A stretch of 64,000 nt of DNA, from NCBI RefSeq assembly GCF_000069785.1, contig NC_010528.1:3352912-3416911 (forward strand), given 5' to 3'. The notes under the pieces are model-generated. The model did not search any database and was not told where the DNA came from. It saw only the letters and a list, made by a program, of their open reading frames with translations. The position numbers and the translations under genes are program-made. This document shows positions 39,007 through 47,784 of the stretch, in pieces. Within the stretch, counting starts at the first letter, position 1, and each line of letters starts with the position of its first letter. The DNA is from Cupriavidus taiwanensis LMG 19424 (lineage in GTDB: Bacteria > Pseudomonadota > Gammaproteobacteria > Burkholderiales > Burkholderiaceae).

Positions 39007-39165
39007 TGCCTGTCTCCTGTTTTTCCTGCGACCCCTGTTGCCGGATCGGTGGTCCGGCTCTGCGTCCGGATCCTGTCGTGAGCGGCGACTGTCGCCGCGC
39101 GCGGGTTTCAGCGTCAATAGAGCGGCCGTTCCAAACGGGCGCGGCCGCGCGCGGCGCGTGCCGCT

Positions 39166-40116
39166 TCAGAAGCGATACTCGGGATTGGCCGGGTCGAACG
39201 CCGCGGCCTCGAAGGTCTTGCGCACCAGCTTGTCGAACACGATCTTCTCGACCATGTTGCCGTCGGCATCCCATGCGGTTTCGACGCGGATGTAGGGATG
39301 CTTCAGGTCCAGCATCAGCTGCACCCGCTTGGCGTAGTACTGTGGCGCGCCGGCCGGCAGGTCCCAGGTCAGCGCCACCATGCGTACGCCCTGCTCCTGC
39401 ACGATCTCGGCCTTGCCGTATTTCTCGGACAGGCCGGCGGCGCGCAGCGATTTGGCATCACGCTCGAGCATCGACAGCACGTACTGGAAGCCCAGGTCGC
39501 GCACGGTATGGTTGGACTGCGAACGCGCCAGCGAACCATCCAGCGCGATCCACATCGAGGTAAAGCCCAGCACGCCGCCCAGGTGGCCGTACATCTCGTC
39601 CTTGCGGCGGGTCTCGTCATAGAGGATTTCCTGGCCCGCCTGCGCCCCGCCCGGCAGCCACTTCGCATAGAGCTGGCGCGGCGCATGGCGGTAGCGGATC
39701 TGCATCTTCGCGGGCTGCTCCTGCCACTGGCCGTTGAGCCGTTCCTGGCGCGACATCCAGTACTCGTACTCGGGATAGCGGTTCATCTCGGCGCGTGCCC
39801 ATTTCAGCAGCGCATCGGGCTGCAGCGCCTGGAACACGGCCAGCACCTGCGCATCGGACAGGCGCGCGAGCTCGCCGCTGGCGACCTGGCGCGAGAACAG
39901 CGCGGCCTGCTGGGCCGAGGGCAGGCCGTCATAGGCGGTGCCGGTTGTGGCGGCAGCGGCGGAAGCTGCGGCAGCGCTGCCCGGCTGGGCCATGGCCGCG
40001 GGCGGATATGCCAGCGGCACGGCCAGCAGGCCGATGATGGTGCCCGTGACGGCGGCAAGGCGGCGCAGTGTGTTCGATGGTCGGTTGGATGGTCGGATCG
40101 GCGGATGGATAGACAC
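39166..40116 (-). CDS. Exported DUF1571-like protein
   Basis: 316 residues with a signal peptide ending near 'PPAAMA-QP' (about 44). The mature part has 'LPGGAQAGQEILYDETRRKDEMYGHLGG' and 'YAKRVQLMLDLKHPYIRVETAWDADGNMVEKIVFDKL', which resemble DUF1571 proteins, a family of unknown function related in fold to outer-membrane lipid carriers. The start is GTG at 40116 with an excellent AGGAGGAAG. It is between the TetR gene (165 bp upstream) and the paralogous lipoproteins. Confidence 0.72.
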   Translation of the reverse strand: MSIHPPIRPSNRPSNTLRRLAAVTGTIIGLLAVPLAYPPAAMAQPGSAAAASAAAATTGTAYDGLPSAQQAALFSRQVASGELARLSDAQVLAVFQALQPDALLKWARAEMNRYPEYEYWMSRQERLNGQWQEQPAKMQIRYRHAPRQLYAKWLPGGAQAGQEILYDETRRKDEMYGHLGGVLGFTSMWIALDGSLARSQSNHTVRDLGFQYVLSMLERDAKSLRAAGLSEKYGKAEIVQEQGVRMVALTWDLPAGAPQYYAKRVQLMLDLKHPYIRVETAWDADGNMVEKIVFDKLVRKTFEAAAFDPANPEYRF

Positions 40117-40281
40117 GGCAGCTTCCTCCTCAAGACGGGCAAAGCGGACAGGGTCACCGCAGCGCTGGCGGGCGCACGGGGTCCACGGGGCCGCAGCGCG
40201 GCCTCGCTGGTTGGATCGACGGTTTTGGTTGCGTGAGCGCGGCGGCGCCGTGCCGGCGGTAACCGGCGGCGGCGCGCACCG

Positions 40282-41265
40282 CTATGTCCTGGAGCGCATT
40301 CGCATCCAGTCATCCAGCGGGTTGCTGGGAAAGCTCACGGTGTGCTCGCGCGCGCGCACCGGCACGCTGGTCACGGCGGCACGCTTGGTGCCCGCGTTGC
40401 GCACGATGCGTGCGCTGGTGCGGGCCTTGCCGAGGGCGGCGGCATGGCTGGCCGCGTCGCCCATGGTGGCCGCGGTCGCGGCCACGCTGGCATCCGGGTC
40501 ATTGGCGGGCTGCGTTGCCAGGCTGGCGGCGCGCTCCCCGCTGTGCTGCCCGCCGTGCTGCTGCTCCGCGCCCAGCTCGAACACCGATTGCAGTGCCGAG
40601 AGCTGGTCCGCGCCGGGCTGCGCCACGTTCAGCACGGCCTCGACCATCGCGGTGAGCTGGGCCAGCACGTGCGCATCGCTCATCTGCCGGCCCTGCGTGA
40701 ACGCGGGCAGCAGGCTGGCCAGTTCTTCGCCGGCGAGCACGCCGGCCAGCGCCTTGAGCGCGAACTGCAGGCGCCAGCCCAGCTCGTGCCGCGGCAGCGC
40801 CGGAATGGCGCGCGCGAAGGCATCGAAGAAGCGGCCGTACACCGGCGCATAGTGCTCCAGCAGGTATTGCTGGATAAAGGGCGAGGTATCCGAATACACG
40901 CGTCCCAGCAGCCGCAGGAACGACGGCCCGCCTACCGCCGGGTCGCGCGCCATCTGCAGCGCGGGCACGAACAGCGCGCCCATCACGTGTTCGCAGCGGA
41001 TGGCGTGGCCGGGCCAGCGCGCTTCGCACGCATCGAGCAGCGCCAGGCGCCGCGCATTGAGCGGGTCCAGGCGCCGGCTCAGCACGGCGTGCATCATGAT
41101 GTCCTTGCTGCGGAAGTGGTAGTTCACGGCGGCCAGGTTGACGATGGCGCGCGACGTGACCTGCCTGAGCGAGGTGGCTTCGTAGCCGACCTCGGTGAAC
41201 AGCTTTTCCGTGGCGTCGAGAATCCGGGCCTTGGTGTCTCCTGCCGAGCTTTTGCCGGTCTTCAT
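40282..41265 (-). CDS. TetR-family regulator with long C-terminal tail (PsrA-like)
   Basis: 327 residues. The DNA-binding part 'TKARILDATEKLFTEVGYEATSLRQVTSRAIVNLAAVNYHFRSKDIMMHAVLSRRLDPLN' resembles PsrA-type fatty-acid-responsive repressors. The ligand domain runs to about 215. The last 100 residues are a low-complexity Ala/Gln/His/Arg tail not seen in ordinary TetR proteins (about 200-230). It is preceded by a 272-bp gap holding a GAATG-GA-CATTC palindrome. It likely controls the flanking GMC and porin/lipoprotein genes; the ligand is unknown, possibly an acyl compound. Confidence 0.82.
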   Translation of the reverse strand: MKTGKSSAGDTKARILDATEKLFTEVGYEATSLRQVTSRAIVNLAAVNYHFRSKDIMMHAVLSRRLDPLNARRLALLDACEARWPGHAIRCEHVMGALFVPALQMARDPAVGGPSFLRLLGRVYSDTSPFIQQYLLEHYAPVYGRFFDAFARAIPALPRHELGWRLQFALKALAGVLAGEELASLLPAFTQGRQMSDAHVLAQLTAMVEAVLNVAQPGADQLSALQSVFELGAEQQHGGQHSGERAASLATQPANDPDASVAATAATMGDAASHAAALGKARTSARIVRNAGTKRAAVTSVPVRAREHTVSFPSNPLDDWMRMRSRT

Positions 41266-41409
41266 GGGGGCGCTTCTCTCTTCTGTACCGCGATAAACCC
41301 CTGTGCAATTGGCTGCGCTGTCCGCTCCCTGCTCTGACGGCATACGGATGCTTGAAACAGCTGTACGAAGCCTATCCACGGCTTCGGGCGTTTCACAAGC
41401 GCTGAATTG

Positions 41410-41421
41410 GAATGGACATTC
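41410..41421. promoter_or_regulatory. Candidate TetR operator
   Basis: A perfect GAATG-GA-CATTC palindrome sits 145 bp upstream of the TetR start and about 115 bp beyond the GMC stop. Its size and symmetry fit a TetR-family half-site pair. Also nearby are GAAAC (about 41354) and GTTTC (about 41390). Binding is inferred only. Confidence 0.35.
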
Positions 41422-41537
41422 TAAAAACCGATGTTGTGTGGGCGATCGCACCGCATTGTCCGCCGCGCCATGCAACGGGCACGCTGGCCGCCTGCCTGCG
41501 CAGCCAGACAAGGCAGTGCCGGCTTCGCGCGAATCCA

Positions 41538-43133
41538 TCATGACGTGAGGTTTCGCGCCAGCGCGTCGGCGTTCTGCGCGCTCAGCGCGAACACCGACAA
41601 TTGCGGATTCGCGCCCACGCTGGTCGGGAACACCGAGCCATCGAACACCGACAGGTTGGCCAGCTGGTGATGGCGGCCGCGGCTGTCGACCACGCCGCCG
41701 CGCGGGTCGTCGCTCATGCCGCAGCCGCCCATCAGGTGCGCGGTGAACAGCGCGGTGCGGAACGGCTTGAGCGGCAGCCGCGCGATGGCGTCGCGCGCTT
41801 CGGGCCAGCTGCGGTACTCGGCGGCGTCGAGGTGCGCGGGCCGCACGCGTTCGGCACCGGCGGCGAACTGTGCCTGCGCCATGCTCAGCCACGCGCGCCG
41901 CACGCCGTCCCAGGCGTAGTCGGTCATCTCGTAGTCCAGCAGCGGGCTGCCGTCGGGCGCCAGGCGCACGCGCCCACCCGGGCTGTCCGGCACGAAGCCG
42001 TCGCGCAGCAGCGCCAGCATGGCGTTGGTGTTGGGCAGCTGCGCCATATCGCGGCGCAGCGCGTCGCCCACGCCGTTGACCACGCCCGCGCTGATGCCGG
42101 GGAACATCGGCGGCACCTCCAGCTTGTAGCCCATCGGCCCGGTCGCGCCGTGCTGCCACTGGAAGTGGTCGGAGGCAATCGACTGCGGCGCGCCATAATA
42201 CGGATCAATGCGCTCAGGCATCTTGGCGATGCTGATATTCACCGGATGGATAAACGTGCGCAGGCCCAGCCGCTGATGCGGGTCCGGTACGCGCGAGCGC
42301 AGCAGCAATGCCGGCGTGTTGATGGCGCCGCCGGCGGCGACCACGTGCCGCGCGCGCACGACCACGGCGATCCCCGTGGGCGTATACCCGTCGGCGCCCA
42401 GCGCCTCACCGGTGACCGAGCGCACGCGTTGGCCGTCGTGGTCCAGCGTGCGCACCCGCACGCGGTGCACCAGCGTTGCGCCGCTGGCCAGCGCCGCGGG
42501 AATGGTCGAGACCAGCATCGACTGCTTGGCGTTGACCGGGCAGCCGAAGCCGCAATAGCCCGAGTTCCAGCAGCCCTTCACGTTGCGCGGGATCACGTGC
42601 CATTCCCAGCCGAGCGTTTCGCAGCCGCGCCGGAGCACGTCGTTGTTGGGGTTGGGCGCCATCGCCCAGGGTGCGATGCCCAGGCGCGCTTCCACCTGGT
42701 CGAACCATGGCGCCATCTCGGCCTCGCCGTGGCCGGTGACGGCGTGGTGCGTGGCCCAGTGCGCCAGCGTCTGCGGCGGCGTGCGGAAGCTGGACGACCA
42801 GTTGACCGTGGTGCTGCCGCCGACCGCGCGGCCCTGCAGGATGGCGATGGCGCCGTCGGCGGTGGTGCGCGCCGCGGCTTCCTGGTACAGCTCGCGGTAG
42901 GCGCGGTTCTCGTCCATGTCGCGGAAGCTGTCCGAGGTGCGCAGCGCGCCTTCTTCGAGCAGCACCACGCGCAGGCCGGCACGGCTGAGGGCTTCGGCGC
43001 TGATGCCGCCGCCCGCGCCGCTGCCGACGATGACGACGTCGGCATCGAGCGTGCGCGTGGTGGTGAAGGTGGAGGCGTCCAGTACCTTCCAGCCGGCGGC
43101 GATGCCGGCATCGTAGAGATTGTCGATGGCCAT
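41538..43133 (-). CDS. GMC-family FAD oxidoreductase (long-chain alcohol oxidase-like)
   Basis: 531 residues. FAD-binding 'DADVVIVGSGAGGGISAEAL' (about 29-48), GMC signature 'GRAVGGSTTVNWSSSFRTP', Cys-rich 'WNSGYCGFGCPVNAKQSML' as in long-chain fatty alcohol oxidases, and the C-terminal active-site region 'TAHLMGGCGMSDDPRGG...ANLSVFDGSVFPTSVGANPQLSVFALS'. It probably oxidises a hydrophobic alcohol to an aldehyde or ketone. It has no signal peptide; the upstream gene, 7 bp away, encodes a Tat-signal partner, so the pair may be exported together. The ATG at 43133 is fixed by the FAD motif position. Confidence 0.88.
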   Translation of the reverse strand: MAIDNLYDAGIAAGWKVLDASTFTTTRTLDADVVIVGSGAGGGISAEALSRAGLRVVLLEEGALRTSDSFRDMDENRAYRELYQEAAARTTADGAIAILQGRAVGGSTTVNWSSSFRTPPQTLAHWATHHAVTGHGEAEMAPWFDQVEARLGIAPWAMAPNPNNDVLRRGCETLGWEWHVIPRNVKGCWNSGYCGFGCPVNAKQSMLVSTIPAALASGATLVHRVRVRTLDHDGQRVRSVTGEALGADGYTPTGIAVVVRARHVVAAGGAINTPALLLRSRVPDPHQRLGLRTFIHPVNISIAKMPERIDPYYGAPQSIASDHFQWQHGATGPMGYKLEVPPMFPGISAGVVNGVGDALRRDMAQLPNTNAMLALLRDGFVPDSPGGRVRLAPDGSPLLDYEMTDYAWDGVRRAWLSMAQAQFAAGAERVRPAHLDAAEYRSWPEARDAIARLPLKPFRTALFTAHLMGGCGMSDDPRGGVVDSRGRHHQLANLSVFDGSVFPTSVGANPQLSVFALSAQNADALARNLTS

Positions 43134-43140
43134 GGCGGGG

Positions 43141-43746
43141 TCAGGCGTGCAGCGCCCGGTAGATGGCCGCATTAGGGCCGGGATAGCCGCAGCCGGCCCA
43201 GGCCGCCGGCAGCGCGTAGTAGCCGACGCTGGCGAGCTTGACCAGCACCACCGCGCCGGCATTGAGCGTGGCCAGGCGGCTGGCGCGCCAGCGCGCCAGG
43301 AAGGCCTGCACCTGCGCCGGCGTGGCGGCGCTCCAGTCCTGCCGGATGCCGGCCAGCGCCCAGCGCAGCGGGGTGCTGGCCAGCAGGCCGAACAGCTTGC
43401 GCAGCTCCGCCTGCGCGCCCGCGGCCATGGCGGCGCAGGTGGTGTCGATATTGCGCAGCGCGTCGTGCGCCAGCGCGGCCTGGCGCGGCGGAGGCGCTTC
43501 GGCCAGTTCGGTGACGATGGCCGGCAGCAGCGCGCGGAACATCGCCACGTCGTCCGGGCGCAGGAACGACATGCCCGCCTGCGGGGCGGGATCGGCGGAC
43601 GAGCAGCCGGCCAGCGACGGCACCAGCGCGGTACACGCCAGCGCGGCCGAGAAGCCAAGGCCCACCTTGAGGAAGCCGCGCCGCGTCAGCGCGTGCAGCG
43701 CATCGGCTTCGGCCACCGCGCGGCGGTGATGAGGGTTGGGGCGCAT
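43141..43746 (-). CDS. Twin-arginine-signal small subunit partner of the GMC oxidoreductase
   Basis: 201 residues. A Tat signal 'ALTRRGFLKVGLGFSAALACTALVPSLAGCSS' (about 18-49) includes a possible lipobox at its end. The body is helical and resembles gluconate 2-dehydrogenase subunit 3-type small subunits. In membrane alcohol dehydrogenases such subunits carry the signal for a folded flavoprotein, and the same is inferred here. AAGGAG precedes the ATG at 43746. Operon with the GMC gene; divergent from the AraC gene (125 bp). Confidence 0.78.
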   Translation of the reverse strand: MRPNPHHRRAVAEADALHALTRRGFLKVGLGFSAALACTALVPSLAGCSSADPAPQAGMSFLRPDDVAMFRALLPAIVTELAEAPPPRQAALAHDALRNIDTTCAAMAAGAQAELRKLFGLLASTPLRWALAGIRQDWSAATPAQVQAFLARWRASRLATLNAGAVVLVKLASVGYYALPAAWAGCGYPGPNAAIYRALHA

Positions 43747-43871
43747 CGGGTCTCCTTGCGTCAGTCTCTTGTCATTGCTCTGCGGTGCGGGCGGGCAGGC
43801 CCGCATTGACGCTACCCGGAGTTTGGATAAAGATCGGTGCCCGGTCTTGATCCCGCATGACAGGTGATTTG

Positions 43872-44978
43872 ATGCCACGCGCCACTCCGCCCGATGGCGA
43901 TGCCAGTGCCGGTGGTATGCAGGCCGGCACCGGGTCTGACACCACATCCGGCACCACATCCGGCACCGTCTCGCTCGCCTACCTTCGCGCCGTGCTCGAC
44001 CACGGCGAGCGCCAGGGCATTGCCCCGGCCGAGCAGCTGTGCGCCGTCGGCGTGCCGCCGGCGTTGCTCGACGCAGGGGCGCATGCGCAGACCGCCACGC
44101 GCATTCCCGGCGCAACCTATCTCGCGCTGCTCGACTGGCTCGAGCAAGCCACCGGCGATGCCGATGTCGGCCTGCGCGCCGGCGCCGCCTTCGCGCCCCG
44201 CCACTATGCCGAGATGGGCTACGTGGTGCTGACCACGCCCACCGTGCGCGACGCCATCCTGCAGGGCATCCGCTATGAAGTGCTGGCCAACGACATCGGC
44301 GGCACGCACCTGGCCGAAACGCCGCAGTCGGCCTGCATGACGTGGGCAGCGCGGCACGGCCCGCTGTCGCGCCATGCGCACGAGCTGCATATGGCCACGT
44401 GGGTGGTGTTCGCGCGCTGGCTGATCGGCGACCAGCATGTGGCGACGCAGGTGGAGTTTCCCCACGCCGCTCCGGCCGATACCCGGCTGCATGCCGAGGT
44501 GTTCGGCTGCCCGGTGGTCTTCAACGCCGGGCGCCATGCCATGCATATCGAACGCGCCCTGCTGGACCTGCCGTCGCTGCAGGCCGATGCCGGCATGCAG
44601 GCGCAGATGACCCGCATCGCCGATTCGCAGCTGCAGCAGATCGTGCCCGCGGGCGCCGACGCGCTGGCGCAGGCGCGCGCCTGCATCCGCGCGCGGCTGC
44701 CGCAGGGCGAGGTGCCGATCGCCGACGTCGCCGCGCAACTGGGCCTGCCGGTGCGCACGCTGCAGCGGCGGCTGCAGGCACAGGGCATCAGTTATTCACA
44801 GCTTGTGGATAACGTACGGCAGGCGCTGGCGCGGCAGTACCTGGCCGAGCCCGGCCTGAGCCTGGCGCAATGCGCGATGCGGCTCGGCTATTCCGAACAG
44901 AGCGCCTTCACCCATGCGTTCAAGCGCTGGACCGGTGAAACGCCGCACGGCTGGCGCCGCAAGGGCCGGACCGCCTAG
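43872..44978 (+). CDS. AraC-family regulator with arabinose-binding-like N-terminus (OruR/VirS type)
   Basis: 368 residues. The N-terminal effector domain ('YLRAVLDHGERQGIAPAEQL', 'YAEMGYVVLTTPTVRDAILQGIRY') belongs to the Arabinose_bd class. The C-terminal double helix-turn-helix is 'IADVAAQLGLPVRTLQRRLQAQGIS' and 'LSLAQCAMRLGYSEQSAFTHAFKRWTGETPHGWRR'. ATG at 43872 has AGGTGA upstream; ATG at 43857 adds five residues. The same regulator class (VirS) controls the mymA monooxygenase operon of Mycobacterium tuberculosis, which resembles the genes that follow here. Confidence 0.9.
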   Translation: MPRATPPDGDASAGGMQAGTGSDTTSGTTSGTVSLAYLRAVLDHGERQGIAPAEQLCAVGVPPALLDAGAHAQTATRIPGATYLALLDWLEQATGDADVGLRAGAAFAPRHYAEMGYVVLTTPTVRDAILQGIRYEVLANDIGGTHLAETPQSACMTWAARHGPLSRHAHELHMATWVVFARWLIGDQHVATQVEFPHAAPADTRLHAEVFGCPVVFNAGRHAMHIERALLDLPSLQADAGMQAQMTRIADSQLQQIVPAGADALAQARACIRARLPQGEVPIADVAAQLGLPVRTLQRRLQAQGISYSQLVDNVRQALARQYLAEPGLSLAQCAMRLGYSEQSAFTHAFKRWTGETPHGWRRKGRTA

Positions 44979-45157
44979 CGCCCGTTTGTTGCGCGCGCGC
45001 CTTCGCCATCGGCGAAGCCCCGAAAAAATCCTGCGGTTTCAAACGCGCGCGGCGAGCCTCCGTGGCAAGCGGCGATGCGGCCCCCTGGCACTGTTTCATG
45101 TGCACCAGACGCCGCTGGAAATCCCGAAAAATTAGAACCATCCTTCGATTCACGGCA

Positions 45158-45203
45158 TTGACCGCCCCGGCCGCGCTTCCTACGATGACATCCATCAATG
45201 TCA
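45158..45203 (+). promoter_or_regulatory. Promoter of the monooxygenase operon with operator at the start site
   Basis: TTGACC (45158-45163), 17-bp spacer, TACGAT (45181-45186). Directly following is a perfect inverted repeat, TGACAT-N6-ATGTCA (45186-45203), which covers the expected transcription start. Its place fits a repressor or MerR/AraC site. The leader to the ATG is about 44 bases. Confidence 0.6.
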
Positions 45204-45236
45204 CAATAAACACTGTCGCAAAGGTGAGGAGCGCGC

Positions 45237-46832
45237 ATGAATGCACCCGCGGAGCTGCCGGCGGCGTTGTCGCCGCAGTGGCCACCACAGGCACCCCCTG
45301 CCCCCGAGCACACCGATATCGCCATCATCGGCAGCGGCTTTGCCGGCCTGGGCATGGCGATCCAGCTGCGCGAGCGCGGCGAGCACGATTTCCTGGTGTT
45401 CGAGAAAGCCGGCTCGGTCGGCGGCACCTGGCGCGACAACCACTACCCCGGCTGCGCCTGCGATGTGCAGTCGCACCTGTACTCCTTTTCCTTTGCGCCC
45501 AACCCGGACTGGTCGCGCATGTTCTCGACCCAGCCGGAAATCCGTGCCTACCTGGAGGACTGCACCGACCGCTTCGGCCTGCGCCCGCACCTGCGGCTGC
45601 ACCATGAGCTGCGCCACGCGGCCTGGGACGAGTCCGCGCAGCTGTGGCGGCTGCAGATGGCCGACGGCAAGGTGGTGCGGGCACGCGTGCTGGTGTCGGG
45701 CATGGGCGGGCTGAGCCGGCCGTCGTATCCCGACATCCCCGGGCTGGACACGTTCGAAGGCGAATGCTTCCACTCGCAGCACTGGAACCACGCCTATGCG
45801 CTGCGCGGCAAGCGCGTCGCGGTGATCGGCACCGGCGCCAGCGCGATCCAGTTCGTGCCGCAGATTGCCCCGCAGGTGGCGCACCTGGACCTGTACCAGC
45901 GCACCCCGCCATGGATCATGCCCAAGCCCGACCGCGAGGTCAGCGCCGCCGAGCGCTGGCTGTTCCGACGCCTGCCGTTCACGCAGACGCTGGTGCGCAC
46001 CGGCATCTACTGGATGCTGGAGTCGCGCGTGCTGGGCTTCGTGCTGCATCCGAAGATCATGAAGGTGGTCGAGCGCGTCGCGCGCCGCCACCTGGCGCGG
46101 CAGGTGCGCGATCCCGCGCTGCGCGCGACGCTGACGCCGGACTACACCATCGGCTGCAAGCGCGTGCTGATCTCCAACGACTACTACCCGGCGCTCACGC
46201 GCGACAACGTCGACGTGGTCACCGCCGGCATCGCGCGGGTCGAGCGCGACGCGGTGGTGCTGCGCGACGGCACGCGCCGGCCGGCGGACTGCATCATCCT
46301 CGGCACCGGTTTCCATGCCACCGACCCGCTGCTGCGCGGCGTGATCGCCGGCATCGGCGGCGTGGACCTGGTCGATGCCTGGCGCGACGGCGCACAGGCC
46401 TACCTCGGCACCACGGTGTCGGGCTTTCCCAACCTGTTCTTCGTGGTCGGTCCCAACACCGGCCTGGGACACAGCTCGATGGTGTTCATGATCGAGTCGC
46501 AGGTGGCCTATATCGCCGACGCGCTGCGCCAGATGCGCCGCGACGGCGTGCAGGCGGTGGACGTGCGCGAGCCCGTGCAGCGCCGCTTCAACGAACGGCT
46601 GCAGGCCCGGCTGGGCCACGCGATCTGGTCCGCCGGCGGCTGCGCCAGCTGGTACATCGACCCGCGCAGCGGCCGCAACACCACGCTGTGGCCCGGCTTC
46701 ACCTGGCAGTTCCGCCGCGCCACGGCCAGCTTCCGCATGACCGACTACGACCTGTACCCGGTGCGGCGCGCCGTGCCGGACGAGGCCACCCGGCAGCCGG
46801 CGGCGGACATCGCCAGCGCCGCGGGAGCATGA
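45237..46832 (+). CDS. Baeyer-Villiger-type flavin monooxygenase
   Basis: 531 residues. FAD motif 'DIAIIGSGFAGLGMAIQL' (G32, G34, G37), 'VGGTWRDNHYPGCACDVQSHLYSFSF', the BVMO fingerprint F173-x-G175-x3-H179-x3-W183 in 'FEGECFHSQHWNH', and the NADPH motif 'VAVIGTGASAIQF' (about 195-207). It inserts oxygen next to a ketone, giving an ester, or oxidises heteroatoms, using NADPH and O2. GAGGAG precedes the ATG. First gene of the plus-strand operon; the hydrolase three genes on could open the ester formed. Confidence 0.9.
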   Translation: MNAPAELPAALSPQWPPQAPPAPEHTDIAIIGSGFAGLGMAIQLRERGEHDFLVFEKAGSVGGTWRDNHYPGCACDVQSHLYSFSFAPNPDWSRMFSTQPEIRAYLEDCTDRFGLRPHLRLHHELRHAAWDESAQLWRLQMADGKVVRARVLVSGMGGLSRPSYPDIPGLDTFEGECFHSQHWNHAYALRGKRVAVIGTGASAIQFVPQIAPQVAHLDLYQRTPPWIMPKPDREVSAAERWLFRRLPFTQTLVRTGIYWMLESRVLGFVLHPKIMKVVERVARRHLARQVRDPALRATLTPDYTIGCKRVLISNDYYPALTRDNVDVVTAGIARVERDAVVLRDGTRRPADCIILGTGFHATDPLLRGVIAGIGGVDLVDAWRDGAQAYLGTTVSGFPNLFFVVGPNTGLGHSSMVFMIESQVAYIADALRQMRRDGVQAVDVREPVQRRFNERLQARLGHAIWSAGGCASWYIDPRSGRNTTLWPGFTWQFRRATASFRMTDYDLYPVRRAVPDEATRQPAADIASAAGA

Positions 46833-46893
46833 CGTACGCGCCGTTGCCCCGATTTCACCCAGAACAACGACACACACCGGAAGGAGACCGGAC

Positions 46894-47784
46894 ATGAAGG
46901 ACTTCCGTAACAAGGTTGCCGCGATCACCGGCGCCGGCTCGGGCATCGGCCGCGCGCTGGCGCTGGCCCTGGCACGCGAGGGCTGCCAGCTGGCGCTGTC
47001 GGACCGCAACGAGGCCGGGCTGGCGCAGACTGCGGCGCAGGCCATGGCCGCGGCACCCCATGCGCGCGTCACGCAGCACACCGTCGACGTGGCCGACCGC
47101 GCCGCGGTCTATGCGTGGGCCGCTGCCGCCGCCGACGCGCACGGCCGCGTCAACCTGATCTTCAACAACGCCGGCGTGGCGCTGTCCAGCACGGTCGAAG
47201 GCATGAGCTACGACGACCTGGAATGGATCATCGGCATCAACTTCTGGGGCGTGGTCTACGGCACCAAGGCCTTCCTGCCCTACCTGCAGGCCAGCGGCGA
47301 CGGCCACGTGGTCAATACCTCGAGCATCTTCGGCATCTTCGCCCAGCCCGGCATGGGCGCCTACAACGCCAGCAAGTACGCGGTGCGCGGCTTTACCGAA
47401 TCGCTGCGGCAGGAGCTGGACCTGATGGACTGCGGCGTGTCGGCCACCACCGTGCACCCCGGTGGCATCAAGACCAATATCGCGCAGGCCAGCCGTGTCT
47501 CGGCCAGCGTCAACGGCTTCCTGGTGCGCGACGCGCAGCACGGCAAGGACGAGTTCGAGAAATTCTTCATTACCTCGCCCGACAAGGCCGCGCGCGTGAT
47601 CCTGGAGGGCGTGCGGCGCAACCGCCGGCGCGTGCTGATCGGGCCCGACGCCTACGCCGCCGACGCCATGGCGCGGCTGCTGCCCGCCGCCTACCAGGCG
47701 CTGGTGGTGCGCGAGACGCGCCGCAAGCGCGACCTGGGCAACGTGGTGGCGCCCGCTTCGGTGGGCCAGGGAGAGCGCCCGTGA
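46894..47784 (+). CDS. Short-chain dehydrogenase/reductase
   Basis: 296 residues. Cofactor motif 'AAITGAGSGIGRALALALA' (T-G-x3-G-x-G), 'NNAGVAL', active-site Ser in 'VNTSSIFGIF' and 'YNASKYA' (Tyr-x3-Lys). Asp in 'ALSDRNE' after strand 2 suggests NAD(H). It probably interconverts an alcohol and the ketone used by the monooxygenase. GGAAGGAG precedes the ATG. Its stop overlaps the next gene's GTG start (GTGA). Confidence 0.92.
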   Translation: MKDFRNKVAAITGAGSGIGRALALALAREGCQLALSDRNEAGLAQTAAQAMAAAPHARVTQHTVDVADRAAVYAWAAAAADAHGRVNLIFNNAGVALSSTVEGMSYDDLEWIIGINFWGVVYGTKAFLPYLQASGDGHVVNTSSIFGIFAQPGMGAYNASKYAVRGFTESLRQELDLMDCGVSATTVHPGGIKTNIAQASRVSASVNGFLVRDAQHGKDEFEKFFITSPDKAARVILEGVRRNRRRVLIGPDAYAADAMARLLPAAYQALVVRETRRKRDLGNVVAPASVGQGERP

